IMG/VR virus record: IMGVR_UViG_3300044612_003363
Span: 1 to 35,050 of that record
Length of the DNA: 35,050 nucleotides
Source: a virus
Strand: one strand, 5' to 3'
Below, piece by piece: positions 9,342 to 18,023 of this stretch. The position numbers and the translations under genes are program-made. The notes beneath the pieces were generated by a model that was not told the origin of the DNA, did no database searches, and saw nothing but the letters and a program-made list of their open reading frames with translations. Position 1 is the stretch's first letter. The number at the start of each line of letters is the position of its first letter.

Positions 9342-11102
9342 ATGGCCCAAGAACTTACAACTTTTACAAGTTGGTCATTTGCTAGAAACTTTTCTGGACC
9401 TCAGCAGAGAAGAATAATAATTGCAGATTTGCCCAATTTTGGCAAGGGCTCGTTTACCGATGTTTCTCAATTCGTCACTCAAGCAAGCGTTAATTACACG
9501 ATGGACATGGCTTCAGAACTATCTTTCGACATTCTTGACCCAGGCCTACTTATGTCTAAGAATAATTATTTTATTTTAGGAAGAGACATAATTTACCAGA
9601 CAGAAACAATAGGGCAGGTTGCCCCAGCAAGTTCTGTTACAAGACCAGTATCTCAACTTTTTGAAATTGCAAACGTTACAGTTTCTCAGGGTCCTGGTGG
9701 TAGTTGCTCTTATTCAGTCAAGTGTTACACCAAGGCGGTTCAGCAGATGAAGCGCGACAAAAAAGGTGGAACCATAAAGGGTGGCGGTAGCCAGTACGTA
9801 AAAAACGCAGCCAAGAAATATGGTTTAAAATTCGCAGGACAAGAAACAAGCAAGGGTGGCTCAACTACTTCTGCTAAGGGAAGTCGTGAGGCAGAGTCGG
9901 TTTGGGACATTATTCAACGAATCGCTGAGTCTGCAAAATTTGTTTGTTTTGAAGTTGATGGATATTTGATTTTTGCATCTGAGCAATGGCTTCTTCACAA
10001 GTGGGGTGTGGACAAGAGAACCGTTCCGAACATGATTCCAGATAAAAAGAATCCTGGAAAGAAGAAGCAAAAAGGTTTCAAGGAGCAAAGGTGGATTCCT
10101 TTGCAATTCCCCAACAATTCAGTTGACTACGTTGGAACACCGGGAAGATTCCTTCTAACAGAGCACCCGAATATAACAAAGTCGGATAATGACCCATACG
10201 CAGGAGACGGTTCATGCACTGTCGAAAGAGTGAACGGAACACAGCTGAGGCCTGGTATGACGGCTTATGTTGGGATAGTTCCGAACATGTCTGGTTTTTA
10301 CCTAATAACAGATGTCTCTTTTAACGAGATGTCCCCAGATGCGGTTTCGGTTTCGTTCAGAACAATTGAACGAACCGAACAGCAGAAGAAGAATCTAAAA
10401 CTATTACCAATTGGCGAAAAATATACTCAGACGTACGTTGTCGACAGGTCAATCCTGCCTCAAATAAAAACAACAGTAGAAGAGGCTCGTTCCGCGTCTG
10501 GACAGGCAATTACAAAAAACTCTATTGACTCCAGAATTCTCCCCATTCCGACAGATTCGAATAGGTATTCTTACCCGTCAATGGTTTACGCAAATCTCAC
10601 AAGTACACATGCAATGATAAAAAATCAAATAACTGGTGGAGAGCCAGACTCTGCAAGCACAAACGATAAGGATACTGTTATTTATGTTGGAAATTTAGAC
10701 CTTTATAATCGACCAGTTTTACCGTTCTCATTACCAGGTAGAACCCCTGACCCATACGGCATCCATACAACGTATTCCACGACTCTCGTGCAGCAGTACG
10801 GAAGTGAGTGGAGATGCGTGATTCTTCCAACTATTTACACCGTAGGTGGAGTAGCTGTAGAAAAGACTGCCGCCGAAGTGGAGGCGGCGTTTTTAGCAGC
10901 TGGTGGGTATGAGGGAAATGGAAAGCATCTAGGGGTGGTTCGTGGGGATACCGAAAAAAAGGCTCGCCTAAATGGTAGAGATTATGCCTTTTTGATTTCT
11001 ATGCAACAGGAACAAATTTCAATCAATAGATTTCCTAATGTTTCTGGAAATTTGTATCTGATACCGAATACCGCTGGTGGCATAGATTCATCATGGTATT
11101 AA
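9342..11102 (+). CDS. Baseplate hub protein (gpD/XkdQ/gp27-like)
   Basis: Probable hub protein forming the central baseplate ring below the tube. The 586-residue protein starts with a beta-rich region, including FTDVSQFVTQASVNYTMDMA followed by SELSFDILDP, which resembles hub proteins with a tube-like N-terminal fold. A central domain (residues about 160-225) carries AAKKYGLKFAG and ESVWDIIQRIAESAKFVCFE, the typical hub segment of a helix leading a strand pair. Later residues (about 285-345) contain CTVERVNGTQLRPGMTAYV and a DVSFNEMSPD turn, usual for the gpD/XkdQ family. Only two bases separate it from the upstream stop and no Shine-Dalgarno is visible, so translation is probably coupled. 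Confidence 0.75.
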   Translation: MAQELTTFTSWSFARNFSGPQQRRIIIADLPNFGKGSFTDVSQFVTQASVNYTMDMASELSFDILDPGLLMSKNNYFILGRDIIYQTETIGQVAPASSVTRPVSQLFEIANVTVSQGPGGSCSYSVKCYTKAVQQMKRDKKGGTIKGGGSQYVKNAAKKYGLKFAGQETSKGGSTTSAKGSREAESVWDIIQRIAESAKFVCFEVDGYLIFASEQWLLHKWGVDKRTVPNMIPDKKNPGKKKQKGFKEQRWIPLQFPNNSVDYVGTPGRFLLTEHPNITKSDNDPYAGDGSCTVERVNGTQLRPGMTAYVGIVPNMSGFYLITDVSFNEMSPDAVSVSFRTIERTEQQKKNLKLLPIGEKYTQTYVVDRSILPQIKTTVEEARSASGQAITKNSIDSRILPIPTDSNRYSYPSMVYANLTSTHAMIKNQITGGEPDSASTNDKDTVIYVGNLDLYNRPVLPFSLPGRTPDPYGIHTTYSTTLVQQYGSEWRCVILPTIYTVGGVAVEKTAAEVEAAFLAAGGYEGNGKHLGVVRGDTEKKARLNGRDYAFLISMQQEQISINRFPNVSGNLYLIPNTAGGIDSSWY

Positions 11103-11134
11103 TAAAGTAAAATAGAATAAGGAAGGAGACAAAA

Positions 11135-11515
11135 ATGACAAAAAGACCATTATTAGTTGATACAAAAAAAGCTTCCAAGCACAAGCTTACGCCTGGAAGG
11201 TTTTATAAGGGTCGGGTTACTTTTGTCAACGCCCAAGGTCAAGTATCAGTCAAAATCCCAGACATACAATGCAGTTATGATTCAGTCACGCCAGTTGGGA
11301 CAACCGCAACACAGCGACTCAAAGTCGGAGACGTAGTTGAATGTACCTTCAGTGATGAATTTTTTACCGATATAGTAGTTTTTGGTTCTTCGAAAGCAAA
11401 AGCTGATGTGTTCGCACAAAAAACAGTTGTTGAAAATCTTATATTAACAATAACTAGTTTACAAAATCAAATAATATCTTTAAATCAGCGCGTCACGGCA
11501 TTGGAGAATCAGTAA
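11135..11515 (+). CDS. Baseplate spike OB-fold protein with C-terminal coiled coil
   Basis: A short (126 residue) protein with an OB-like beta domain at residues about 20-95 (FYKGRVTFVNAQGQVSVKIP, then LKVGDVVECTF). This matches the N-terminal OB fold of gp5/gpV spike proteins that attaches to the hub. The last 30 residues form clear heptads (ENLILTITSLQNQIISLNQR...LENQ), a trimeric coiled coil. No lysozyme domain or Gly-rich beta-helix needle is present, so the tip may be completed by another protein. A strong AGGAGG-like site lies upstream. The stop overlaps the next start as TAATG. Confidence 0.75.
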   Translation: MTKRPLLVDTKKASKHKLTPGRFYKGRVTFVNAQGQVSVKIPDIQCSYDSVTPVGTTATQRLKVGDVVECTFSDEFFTDIVVFGSSKAKADVFAQKTVVENLILTITSLQNQIISLNQRVTALENQ

Positions 11516-11811
11516 TGGACATGCTTGCATTCCCGATTAGATTCGACAGTAGTGGGTTTAAAAAACACCGCGAAGGAAGCGACGAATATTACACGCAGCT
11601 CCTCTCTATCTGCATGCTCACAGAGCCAATGACACATCCATTTACTCCAAGGTTTGGCGTAAATGACCCGGCTTTTAGAGGGATAGATAAGGGATTGTTT
11701 GTTTTGAATGCTGCGCGATATGTCCCAGAAGTAAAAATAACATCAGTTTTGTCTTCGGAAGATTCTGACTCAAATGCAAAAGTCACATTCTCGTTCGATG
11801 TTTTGGTATAG
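11515..11811 (+). CDS. Baseplate wedge protein, gp25/gpW-like
   Basis: A 98-residue protein in the gp25 (lysozyme-like wedge) position. The N-terminus, MLAFPIRFDSSGFKKHREG, resembles the gp25 opening with its G-G/D-containing strand. The middle has LLSICMLTEPMTHPFTPRFGV, equivalent to the family's conserved ILT...GER...P.FG block. The Arg that normally precedes the proline-rich stretch is not obvious. The protein binds gpJ and the sheath initiator in related baseplates. The order OB spike, gp25, gpJ, gpI is conserved in many contractile tails and strengthens the call. It is translationally coupled to the preceding gene. Confidence 0.8.
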   Translation: MDMLAFPIRFDSSGFKKHREGSDEYYTQLLSICMLTEPMTHPFTPRFGVNDPAFRGIDKGLFVLNAARYVPEVKITSVLSSEDSDSNAKVTFSFDVLV

Positions 11812-11820
11812 GAGAAAATA

Positions 11821-13269
11821 GTGCCTGCAGATTTTTCAGACTTCATTGACCTTACGGTATTTGACCTTGAGCCGGGGGATATTTACAAAGACTCATTAGA
11901 GCTTGCGCGTCTGACCCTACCCAGCTTTGAGCTGCGAACAGGGACGCCAGAAGATGCAATTTTTCAAGCGATGGCTTACGTCAGCTCGCTAAACATAGCT
12001 GCAATAAACAGGCTGCCAAACAGGCTTATGGCCGGTTTGATGTCGATACTTGGTTTTAATAGACAAGAAGGAGTTGCATCAGAAGTAGATGTTATCTTTA
12101 CCCTTAATTCATATAATGGTGGGACAATCCCAGCTGGAACAGTAGTTACTTTTGAGACGTTCTATGAAGATGAACTTCAAGAGTACGCATTCCAAACATT
12201 GGAGGCAGTCGAAATAGGTGCTGTTGACCCAGAAGACGAAGACCTTCCCTTTGCAGTAATCCCAGTTTATTGCTTGACCCTTGGGATAATTCCTCCCGTA
12301 TCGGCAGATACAGAGCTAAACGTAATCTCTTCTGGCACAAACATAATATCGGCAATCGTAGCGAATCCAAGCGGATTCGTTAATGGAGTAAACCAAGACA
12401 CCGACTCGGACTATCTGTCGCGTGCTGCCACATACCTTCGCTCATTGTCTTCGGTTATAAATAAATCATCCCAGCTAGATGCGTACGTATTATCATCTTT
12501 CCCCGGAGTGGTAGGAAAAGTGAAGTCATACGACTTGACCAACGGAGACAGCACTTCTGGAGACATATCTGTAAAAAGAACATCTGGGGTGATACGAACA
12601 TTCAGAGATGGGGCCACGAGTCTTGCGACAATACAGACTGAAGCACCTCACCTATTTATTGCAGGAGATTCTGTAAGATTTTCTGGTTGTGGAGAATTCA
12701 ATGGAGAATTCGAAATACTCGCAACCAGCGCTTCTACAATGGTTTTCACTTCGGTAGGAGCAAACAGTGCCAGCACGGTAGTTACTGGTTCAGCATATGC
12801 GGGTGAAGATGAAGCTGGTTACGTTTCTGTTTTTGCTTATGGTCTTAACTCATATCTCAACTCAACTGAAAAAGCAGCAGTAAAATCAGACATTCAGAAT
12901 TCATCAATTGCTGGACTTACGATAAATGTTCTTGACCCAACCTTGGTAAATCTAACGGTAAATGCAAATGTGATAATAAACGACCTTTACGATGCCGCGG
13001 TTCTTGAGTCTTCAATTATTGACGCAATTGTTCAATTCTTAAGTCCTTCCAACTTCCCGGCCAATTTGGACAGGGTTAGAACAAGTCAGATTATCTCCAT
13101 CATCGCCAACGTCCCAGGTGTTGTCTATGTGGATGAAATAACAATTTCTCCAATCGGCAGTGGTTGGCTTCCAAAATATGGAAATGATTTGTTGTTTCTC
13201 AACAAGGGGACATTGCCAATTGTTTCTCACGAGGACATTGCCTTAACGGTGACTGTTTTTGCTCCGTAA
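11821..13269 (+). CDS. Baseplate J-like wedge protein
   Basis: The 482-residue baseplate J protein (gp6-like) builds the wedge ring and links to fibres. The start is GTG 11821 with GGAG six bases upstream. Family features in order: an N-terminal helix (DFSDFIDLTVFDLEPGDIYK), the segment GFNRQEGVASEVDVIFTLNS leading into GGTIPAGTVV (the conserved G..IPaGT motif), then VNGVNQDTDSDYLSRAATYL (the D.E.D.EfR.R motif) and a C-terminal NLTVNANVIINDLYD with a wedge-type VPGVVYVDEITI. An extra beta-rich insertion (residues about 255-325, FIAGDSVRFSGCGEFNGEFE) is uncommon in short J proteins. The stop overlaps the next start as TAATG. Confidence 0.88.
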   Translation: MPADFSDFIDLTVFDLEPGDIYKDSLELARLTLPSFELRTGTPEDAIFQAMAYVSSLNIAAINRLPNRLMAGLMSILGFNRQEGVASEVDVIFTLNSYNGGTIPAGTVVTFETFYEDELQEYAFQTLEAVEIGAVDPEDEDLPFAVIPVYCLTLGIIPPVSADTELNVISSGTNIISAIVANPSGFVNGVNQDTDSDYLSRAATYLRSLSSVINKSSQLDAYVLSSFPGVVGKVKSYDLTNGDSTSGDISVKRTSGVIRTFRDGATSLATIQTEAPHLFIAGDSVRFSGCGEFNGEFEILATSASTMVFTSVGANSASTVVTGSAYAGEDEAGYVSVFAYGLNSYLNSTEKAAVKSDIQNSSIAGLTINVLDPTLVNLTVNANVIINDLYDAAVLESSIIDAIVQFLSPSNFPANLDRVRTSQIISIIANVPGVVYVDEITISPIGSGWLPKYGNDLLFLNKGTLPIVSHEDIALTVTVFAP

Positions 13270-14543
13270 TGCCAACAACGGTAAATCTTCTTCCGTGGTA
13301 CGACGCTCTGTCCACCACAGGCGACGATGGGGTCATAGTATCCCTAGCTAATACTGTATATCCGCTTGACTGGGAAACAGATAATGCAACCCTCACGGTA
13401 TCTCCTACAGACTTGAACGTGACCAACAAGTTTGTTGCTCTAGCAAACCCGTCAAGTGGACAGAAAGTTACTTACCAGCTTCGCAATGTGCAGATACCGC
13501 AAGACATGAATGGTAGTGGTCTTTCTTTTAATTGTAAAATAAAAACTCTTGAGGAAGTTACCGTATCAACAAAGTTATGGATTGATTCGGCATCGGCAAC
13601 TTACTTTGTTGACCCGGAAACAAATATTGCTCAGTCTGCTTCCTCAACTGTTTCCTATCCAGTCCAAAGTAACACAAAAGCACTTTTCAGCGGACTTTAC
13701 AATGCTGTCTACTCGAACACCGCATATGTCCCAAACGATTTAATAAATCACTATGCAAATATAGATATAGAAATAATAGGACATGGTGCAACTCCAATAA
13801 AAATGACGAACCCTAATTTAATTAGAGAGTTAGGTTTTTACGAAAATCCATTTGTTGGTCAATTCAGACACTTAATTCCAGATTTTTATTGGTCCATAGA
13901 TTCAGAAGAAAGTTTCCCTTCGTATCCATTCTATAGATTAATAGATATTCTCACATCTTTTGCTGGTGATGCCAGGCGTGAATTCACAAGAATGTACGGA
14001 TATGAGCAGGATGAGCTTTACTCACCAGAACAAAAACTTGACTACTACATAAACAGCTCACTTGTTTCTCCAGTATCTGTTCGTGAGGAGTACATGCCAT
14101 GGTTGGCGCAATTCACAGGCTCTGACATAAAGCAAAACTTTCAACTCCCAGACGGTTCTTTCTACCTTGACAATCTTGCTAGCGCCGGAGACTACACCGA
14201 GTGGCAATTGCGTAATTCATATTACGGAAGAGCCGCTGGGAGTAGGCAGTCAATGATTGACTCTGCAAAAAGAGTTTTAATAAAAACAGACGACGAGGAA
14301 CAGTCAACGCTTGGTGTTTCTTTGACTCCAAAATTTGGAGGAAATCCTTGGGCCATACGAATACAAACTCTTGCAAATGAAACGCTTGACGCTATAGCGG
14401 GGGAGTCAAGCAGCTTGGTTCTTTCTGCTGTAGAGCCATCAAGGCCGCTTGGATTCGAAATAACACACTTAACAGTAGAAGAATTTTTATTGACACTTGA
14501 CGACATCACGCTTGGTCTTCTGGGCGAATATCCACTGGGATAG
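13269..14543 (+). CDS. Baseplate wedge / tail protein I-like protein with N-terminal beta domain
   Basis: The 424-residue protein follows J and precedes the fibre gene, where gpI/gp7-like wedge proteins usually lie. Its N-terminal 180 residues are beta-rich with no named motif and may bind sugar or the fibre. The C-terminal half has FYWSIDSEESFPSYPFYRLI, then YMPWLAQFTGSD, WQLRNSYYGRAAGSRQSMID and GNPWAIRIQTLANET. These resemble the tail protein I / XkdT C-terminal order of aromatic helix, LA..., R...A...GT, and a terminal beta-alpha unit. It probably joins the wedge ring to the fibre network. Coupled to J by TAATG. Confidence 0.68.
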   Translation: MPTTVNLLPWYDALSTTGDDGVIVSLANTVYPLDWETDNATLTVSPTDLNVTNKFVALANPSSGQKVTYQLRNVQIPQDMNGSGLSFNCKIKTLEEVTVSTKLWIDSASATYFVDPETNIAQSASSTVSYPVQSNTKALFSGLYNAVYSNTAYVPNDLINHYANIDIEIIGHGATPIKMTNPNLIRELGFYENPFVGQFRHLIPDFYWSIDSEESFPSYPFYRLIDILTSFAGDARREFTRMYGYEQDELYSPEQKLDYYINSSLVSPVSVREEYMPWLAQFTGSDIKQNFQLPDGSFYLDNLASAGDYTEWQLRNSYYGRAAGSRQSMIDSAKRVLIKTDDEEQSTLGVSLTPKFGGNPWAIRIQTLANETLDAIAGESSSLVLSAVEPSRPLGFEITHLTVEEFLLTLDDITLGLLGEYPLG

Positions 14544-14583
14544 CAATGATAAACTTTACAATTACAAATACAGGAGATTGACA

Positions 14584-15624
14584 ATGGCTGGTGGATTAGG
14601 TACAAGATTATTCGTTCAGGGCGACGTTATTTCAGCTGCCGACGTGAACGGATACCTGATGAATCAGTCAATCATGCGTTTCGCGACAACCGCTGAAAGA
14701 GATACTGCTTTTGGAAACGGAATTGCAGTTGGCGTCACCGTAGGTGGAACTGCTGGGGACGGAAAACCATTGCTACAAGAGGGAATGTTCGCATACATTG
14801 ACTTCAATAACGACGTCACATTTTATGACGGCTCGCAGTGGGTCTCGGCCCCAACATTCGTACTCGCAGATGGTGAAGTAACAACAGCAAAAATTGCAGA
14901 CGATGCCGTTACTAGTGCAAAGATTGCTGACGGTGCAATTACTTCTGCACATATAGCAGACGGAACTGTAATCGCATCCGACATAGCAGATGGGTCCGTG
15001 ACTTCGGCAAAGATTCTTGACGGAACTATCGTCAACGCAGATATAAACGCTTCGGCAGCAATTGCTCACAGCAAACTAGAAAACGCAACTGCGGGTCAGG
15101 TTCTTCTGGGTACTACTACAACTGGAGTAGTTACCGCAACAACTATTTCCGGGGATATAACAATTAATGGAGCTGGAGTTGCTTCAATTGCGGCAAACTC
15201 GGTAGCACTCGGAACTGATACGACAGGTAATTACATGTCGGACATAACCGCTGGAACTGGCTTGTCAGTTTCACATACCGCGGGTGAAGGTTCTTCCGCC
15301 ACAGTGTCGCTTGCTGGATTGGGCTTTACCACTTCTTCTGCTGCATATACTCTCGCGCTCACTGACAATAACAATATGGTGGAGATAACGGCAACATCGA
15401 ATGTGGATGTAACCATTCCTCCAGAAAGTGCGGTGTCTTGGCCAAGTGGAACCCAGATTGTAATTTTCCGAAGAGGAACAGGAAAGGTGAGAGTATTTCA
15501 GGGTGCTGGAGTAACCATTCTTTCAACCCCAGGAAATTATTTAAGAGCGACCAATTCTGGAGCAACGCTCGTGCGACGTGATACTAACGTTTGGATACTA
15601 TTTGGTGACCTCAGCGCAACATGA
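14584..15624 (+). CDS. Tail fibre-like protein with decapeptide repeats
   Basis: I chose ATG 14584 because GGAG lies seven bases upstream and translation from 14497 would overlap the previous gene. The 346-residue product has an N-terminal attachment region (GTRLFVQGDVISAADVNGYL) found in many actinophage-type fibres, then six decapeptide repeats at residues 99-158 (TSAKIADGAI type), which probably form a triple-stranded beta shaft. The C-terminal domain (about residues 265-346) is beta-rich and ends in WILFGDLSAT. The same domain reappears at 34838-35050 on the other strand. It probably binds the host surface or caps the baseplate. The next gene overlaps by ATGA. Confidence 0.72.
   Translation: MAGGLGTRLFVQGDVISAADVNGYLMNQSIMRFATTAERDTAFGNGIAVGVTVGGTAGDGKPLLQEGMFAYIDFNNDVTFYDGSQWVSAPTFVLADGEVTTAKIADDAVTSAKIADGAITSAHIADGTVIASDIADGSVTSAKILDGTIVNADINASAAIAHSKLENATAGQVLLGTTTTGVVTATTISGDITINGAGVASIAANSVALGTDTTGNYMSDITAGTGLSVSHTAGEGSSATVSLAGLGFTTSSAAYTLALTDNNNMVEITATSNVDVTIPPESAVSWPSGTQIVIFRRGTGKVRVFQGAGVTILSTPGNYLRATNSGATLVRRDTNVWILFGDLSAT
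14878..15057 (+). repeat. Six in-frame 30-bp repeats in the fibre gene
   Basis: Six consecutive 30-base units encode decapeptides of the form V-T-S-A-K-I-A-D-G-A with drift, e.g. AKIADDAV, AKIADGAI, AHIADGTV, SDIADGSV and AKILDGTI. DNA identity between units is low, so the repeat is old or maintained by protein selection. Such ten-residue units are common in fibre shafts. Confidence 0.75.
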
Positions 15625-17480
15625 TTGTAACTATTGGCTCCTCTGGCGGCAAGCCTGATACTCCATCTGTTGTAACTGGCTCCACGAAACTCGGAACTGT
15701 AGCTGCGACGGGTGGCACAAAGACAACAATAACTTCTGGTGGAACGCAATGGAGTTTGCATCAATTTGACAGTACTGGGGTAATAAATTTTTCCTCTGGC
15801 GGCCCAATTGAGTACATAATTGTTGGAGGCGGTGGAGGTGGTGCAGAAGGGGGAGTCGGAGCCGGAGCGGGAGCGGTTGTAACCGGAACAACTACTGTCG
15901 CTCCAGGAAATTATGCAATTACCGTGGGTGGGGGTGGTGGTGGACAGGAGGCTTGGCCTTATTTGGGCATCACTGTAAGTAATGGGCAGCCTAGTAGCGC
16001 TTTCAGCCAGACAGCAGATGGTGGTCAGTCCGGTGGTAATTCGGGGAATGGAAGAACACCTGGGGCTAGCTTTCAGTCTGGGTTTAGCAACACTGTTTCA
16101 GGCGGCGGTGGAGGCAGTGCTGCAAATGGTAACCCTGGTTCACTTCCTAGACAGGGAGGCTCGGGCGGTAGTGGTGATGACATATCTGCATTTTTAGGAC
16201 AATCTGGTGGCACCACATATAAAGGCGGCGGAGGTGGCGGTTCTGGTTTCTGGGCAAATGACTGGGGCAATGAATCAATTCTTGGTGGGGCTGGAGGGCT
16301 CGGAGGCGGAGGACTTTCACCGGGTGTAGGAGCTGTTGGCGGTGGGTATGTAATACCACAAACAGCACGTGGGGCAACCAACAGTGGCGGTGGTGGTGCT
16401 ACTGCTGCAGGAAGAATGGGACAGCCAACTGATGGCGGAGCGCGTGGAGCAAATGGCGGTTCAGGAATCGTCTATGTTCGTTATGCACTTAGTTCGCAAA
16501 CAACAGCAGAAGTCAACTTTGTGGAGCCAACATTTAAGGGCAAGAGTGGCGTTGCTCGATATAGAGTAAAGTCAAATACAAATGTTCAGACATTGGGAGA
16601 CAATTCGCCGATAGAAGTTACCGGACTAACTCCTGGTCAAAATTATAATTTTACTGTCACCACAGTTGCTGATTCTGGAATGGAATCAGATGAGTCAGCA
16701 GCATCAAATACATTTCAGCTCGGAATTGCTCCTGGCGCACCGACGATTGGTACAGCAACAGCCGGAAATTCTGCTGGTAATTACAATCGCGCAACAGTTT
16801 CGTTTACTCCTGGGACAAGTGGAACTGGAACAACTACTTACACTGCGACATCAATTCCTGGCGGATTTACAGCATCAAATACGACCGGGGACCCGATTAC
16901 TGTGACTGGTCTATCCGTTGGAGTGAGCTACACATTTACAGTTACGGCATCAAACTCATTTGGAGCAAACACATCAGCGCAATCCAATTCGATTGTAGCG
17001 AATGGAATACCACCAGCACCAGTGCTTAATAGCGTAAGTGCTTCATACAGCAGAGCATCACTGTCCTGGAGTGCGGCAGCTGGGGCAACCAGTTATACGG
17101 CATACGCTGTTGCTTCTGGATACGCTACGCGTACAGCCACAACAAGCGGAACATCGGTAACAATAAGCAGCCTAAGCACCAACGTCACATATACATTTTA
17201 TGTTGTTGCATCAAACGCTGCTGGAAGCTCTGGAAACTCCAATTCACTTACAGAATTCACCGATGTTCCTTGCCCAGCAGGAACATTCATAAACCAGGTT
17301 CAATTCCCTGGAGAGGGCACTACTTGCACGTACAACAGGGTGTGTGACGGAGACGGCGGTATAGTCAATCAGTATGTTGGCGGAGGATGCAACGTCTGCT
17401 GCACGAGCGGTAGGGTCGTTGGTCCTTACTGCGCTGGCTGCTCCCCATGCCTCAACAATGACGAGGGTGGTTGTCCGTAG
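15621..17480 (+). CDS. Glycine-rich / fibronectin type III / Cys-rich adhesin-like tail protein
   Basis: A 619-residue protein coupled to the fibre gene by an ATGA overlap. Residues about 60-290 are glycine-rich with long poly-Gly runs (EYIIVGGGGGG), a domain often seen in phage adhesins where it folds as a polyglycine-II sandwich. Residues about 300-550 contain three FN3-like units with the repeated PITVTGL...YTFTVTASNSFG pattern. Residues 551-619 form a cysteine-rich tail with ten Cys, including CNVCC and CAGCSPC. It is likely a surface-exposed receptor-binding or decoration protein. The FN3 units resemble those of the minus-strand gene at 33591. No signal peptide is seen, consistent with a virion protein. 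Confidence 0.75.
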   Translation: MIVTIGSSGGKPDTPSVVTGSTKLGTVAATGGTKTTITSGGTQWSLHQFDSTGVINFSSGGPIEYIIVGGGGGGAEGGVGAGAGAVVTGTTTVAPGNYAITVGGGGGGQEAWPYLGITVSNGQPSSAFSQTADGGQSGGNSGNGRTPGASFQSGFSNTVSGGGGGSAANGNPGSLPRQGGSGGSGDDISAFLGQSGGTTYKGGGGGGSGFWANDWGNESILGGAGGLGGGGLSPGVGAVGGGYVIPQTARGATNSGGGGATAAGRMGQPTDGGARGANGGSGIVYVRYALSSQTTAEVNFVEPTFKGKSGVARYRVKSNTNVQTLGDNSPIEVTGLTPGQNYNFTVTTVADSGMESDESAASNTFQLGIAPGAPTIGTATAGNSAGNYNRATVSFTPGTSGTGTTTYTATSIPGGFTASNTTGDPITVTGLSVGVSYTFTVTASNSFGANTSAQSNSIVANGIPPAPVLNSVSASYSRASLSWSAAAGATSYTAYAVASGYATRTATTSGTSVTISSLSTNVTYTFYVVASNAAGSSGNSNSLTEFTDVPCPAGTFINQVQFPGEGTTCTYNRVCDGDGGIVNQYVGGGCNVCCTSGRVVGPYCAGCSPCLNNDEGGCP

Positions 17481-17489
17481 GATATAGTC

Positions 17490-17507
17490 TTATCTAAACG
17501 TAGATAA
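17490..17507. promoter_or_regulatory. Perfect 7-bp inverted repeat before a small gene
   Basis: TTATCTA and TAGATAA flank a four-base AACG centre, 12 bases before ATG 17520. TATAGT at 17483-17488, just upstream, could serve as a -10 box, which would place the palindrome at the transcription start. It may be an operator or a weak RNA hairpin; no T-run makes it a terminator. Confidence 0.3.
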
Positions 17508-17519
17508 ATTGGAGCAAAA

Positions 17520-17750
17520 ATGACAGAAGAATTCATACCACCAGCACTAGTGCAGTTCGCAGTCATTGTTGGCGGCGAAGTTGTAGAAGTGCAGGGTTTT
17601 TCGGAGGATGCAGAAATGCAAATTGCTATTTACTCATCAGACCCAAAAATTGTTCGTGTAACAGAAGAGAATCGAAATATGGTTTCAGGAACTCTTCACG
17701 GGGCAACATGGGATGGCGAAAAATTCTTACCCACCCAATTAATGGAGTAA
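17520..17750 (+). CDS. Small acidic hypothetical phage protein
   Basis: A 76-residue acidic protein with GGAG five bases before the ATG. The middle reads VQFAVIVGGEVVEVQGFSEDAEM, with two beta strands, and the end GTLHGATWDGEKFLPTQL looks like a short beta unit with a conserved-looking WDG turn. Similar small proteins occur near fibre genes in aquatic phages, but I cannot name a family. It precedes the zinc-ribbon gene by six bases, so the two are probably co-translated. No function assigned. Confidence 0.65.
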   Translation: MTEEFIPPALVQFAVIVGGEVVEVQGFSEDAEMQIAIYSSDPKIVRVTEENRNMVSGTLHGATWDGEKFLPTQLME

Positions 17751-17756
17751 TCATTC

Positions 17757-17984
17757 ATGAGCGCTTGGGAAGAATACAAGAAGAAACTAGGAACAACACG
17801 CCCGTGGGATGTACTTCGCCCAAATACCGAATACTCATCAACCGAACTTGCTGCTGAAAGATTTGAAACATGCGAAGCGTGTCCAAGCCTTATTAAAGCA
17901 ACAAAGCAATGCAAAGAATGTGGCTGCTTTATGAAAATTAAAGTCAAATTAGCCGCAGCAACATGCCCGCTAGGGAAGTGGTAA
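17757..17984 (+). CDS. Small Cys-rich (zinc-ribbon-like) phage protein
   Basis: A 75-residue protein with six cysteines: C39, C42, C52, C55, C57 and C70. Their spacing in CEACP...CKECGCFM...CPLGKW suggests binding of one zinc ion. Proteins with this ending and an upstream RPNTEYSSTELAAERFETC segment are, from memory, widespread small proteins of T4-like cyanophages and other aquatic myoviruses, with unknown function. It could bind nucleic acid or assist a structural protein. A GGAG site lies nine bases before the ATG. It faces the minus-strand gene at 18010 across a short hairpin. Confidence 0.75.
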   Translation: MSAWEEYKKKLGTTRPWDVLRPNTEYSSTELAAERFETCEACPSLIKATKQCKECGCFMKIKVKLAAATCPLGKW

Positions 17985-17995
17985 TAACCGTCACC

Positions 17996-18023
17996 GAAGC
18001 GCGGTAATTTTAGCTAGCGCTTC
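17996..18023. terminator. Possible terminator between convergent genes
   Basis: GAAGCGC and GCGCTTC form a 7-bp stem around a 14-base loop between the convergent genes ending at 17984 and 18010. Only TTTC follows on the plus strand, so it is a weak terminator at best. The right arm lies in the last codons of the minus-strand gene. Confidence 0.35.

Noticed and set aside
14497-14583. Longer start for the fibre gene
   Set aside because: It overlaps the preceding gene by 47 bases, has no Shine-Dalgarno site, and the extra residues look like noise, whereas ATG 14584 has a good site.
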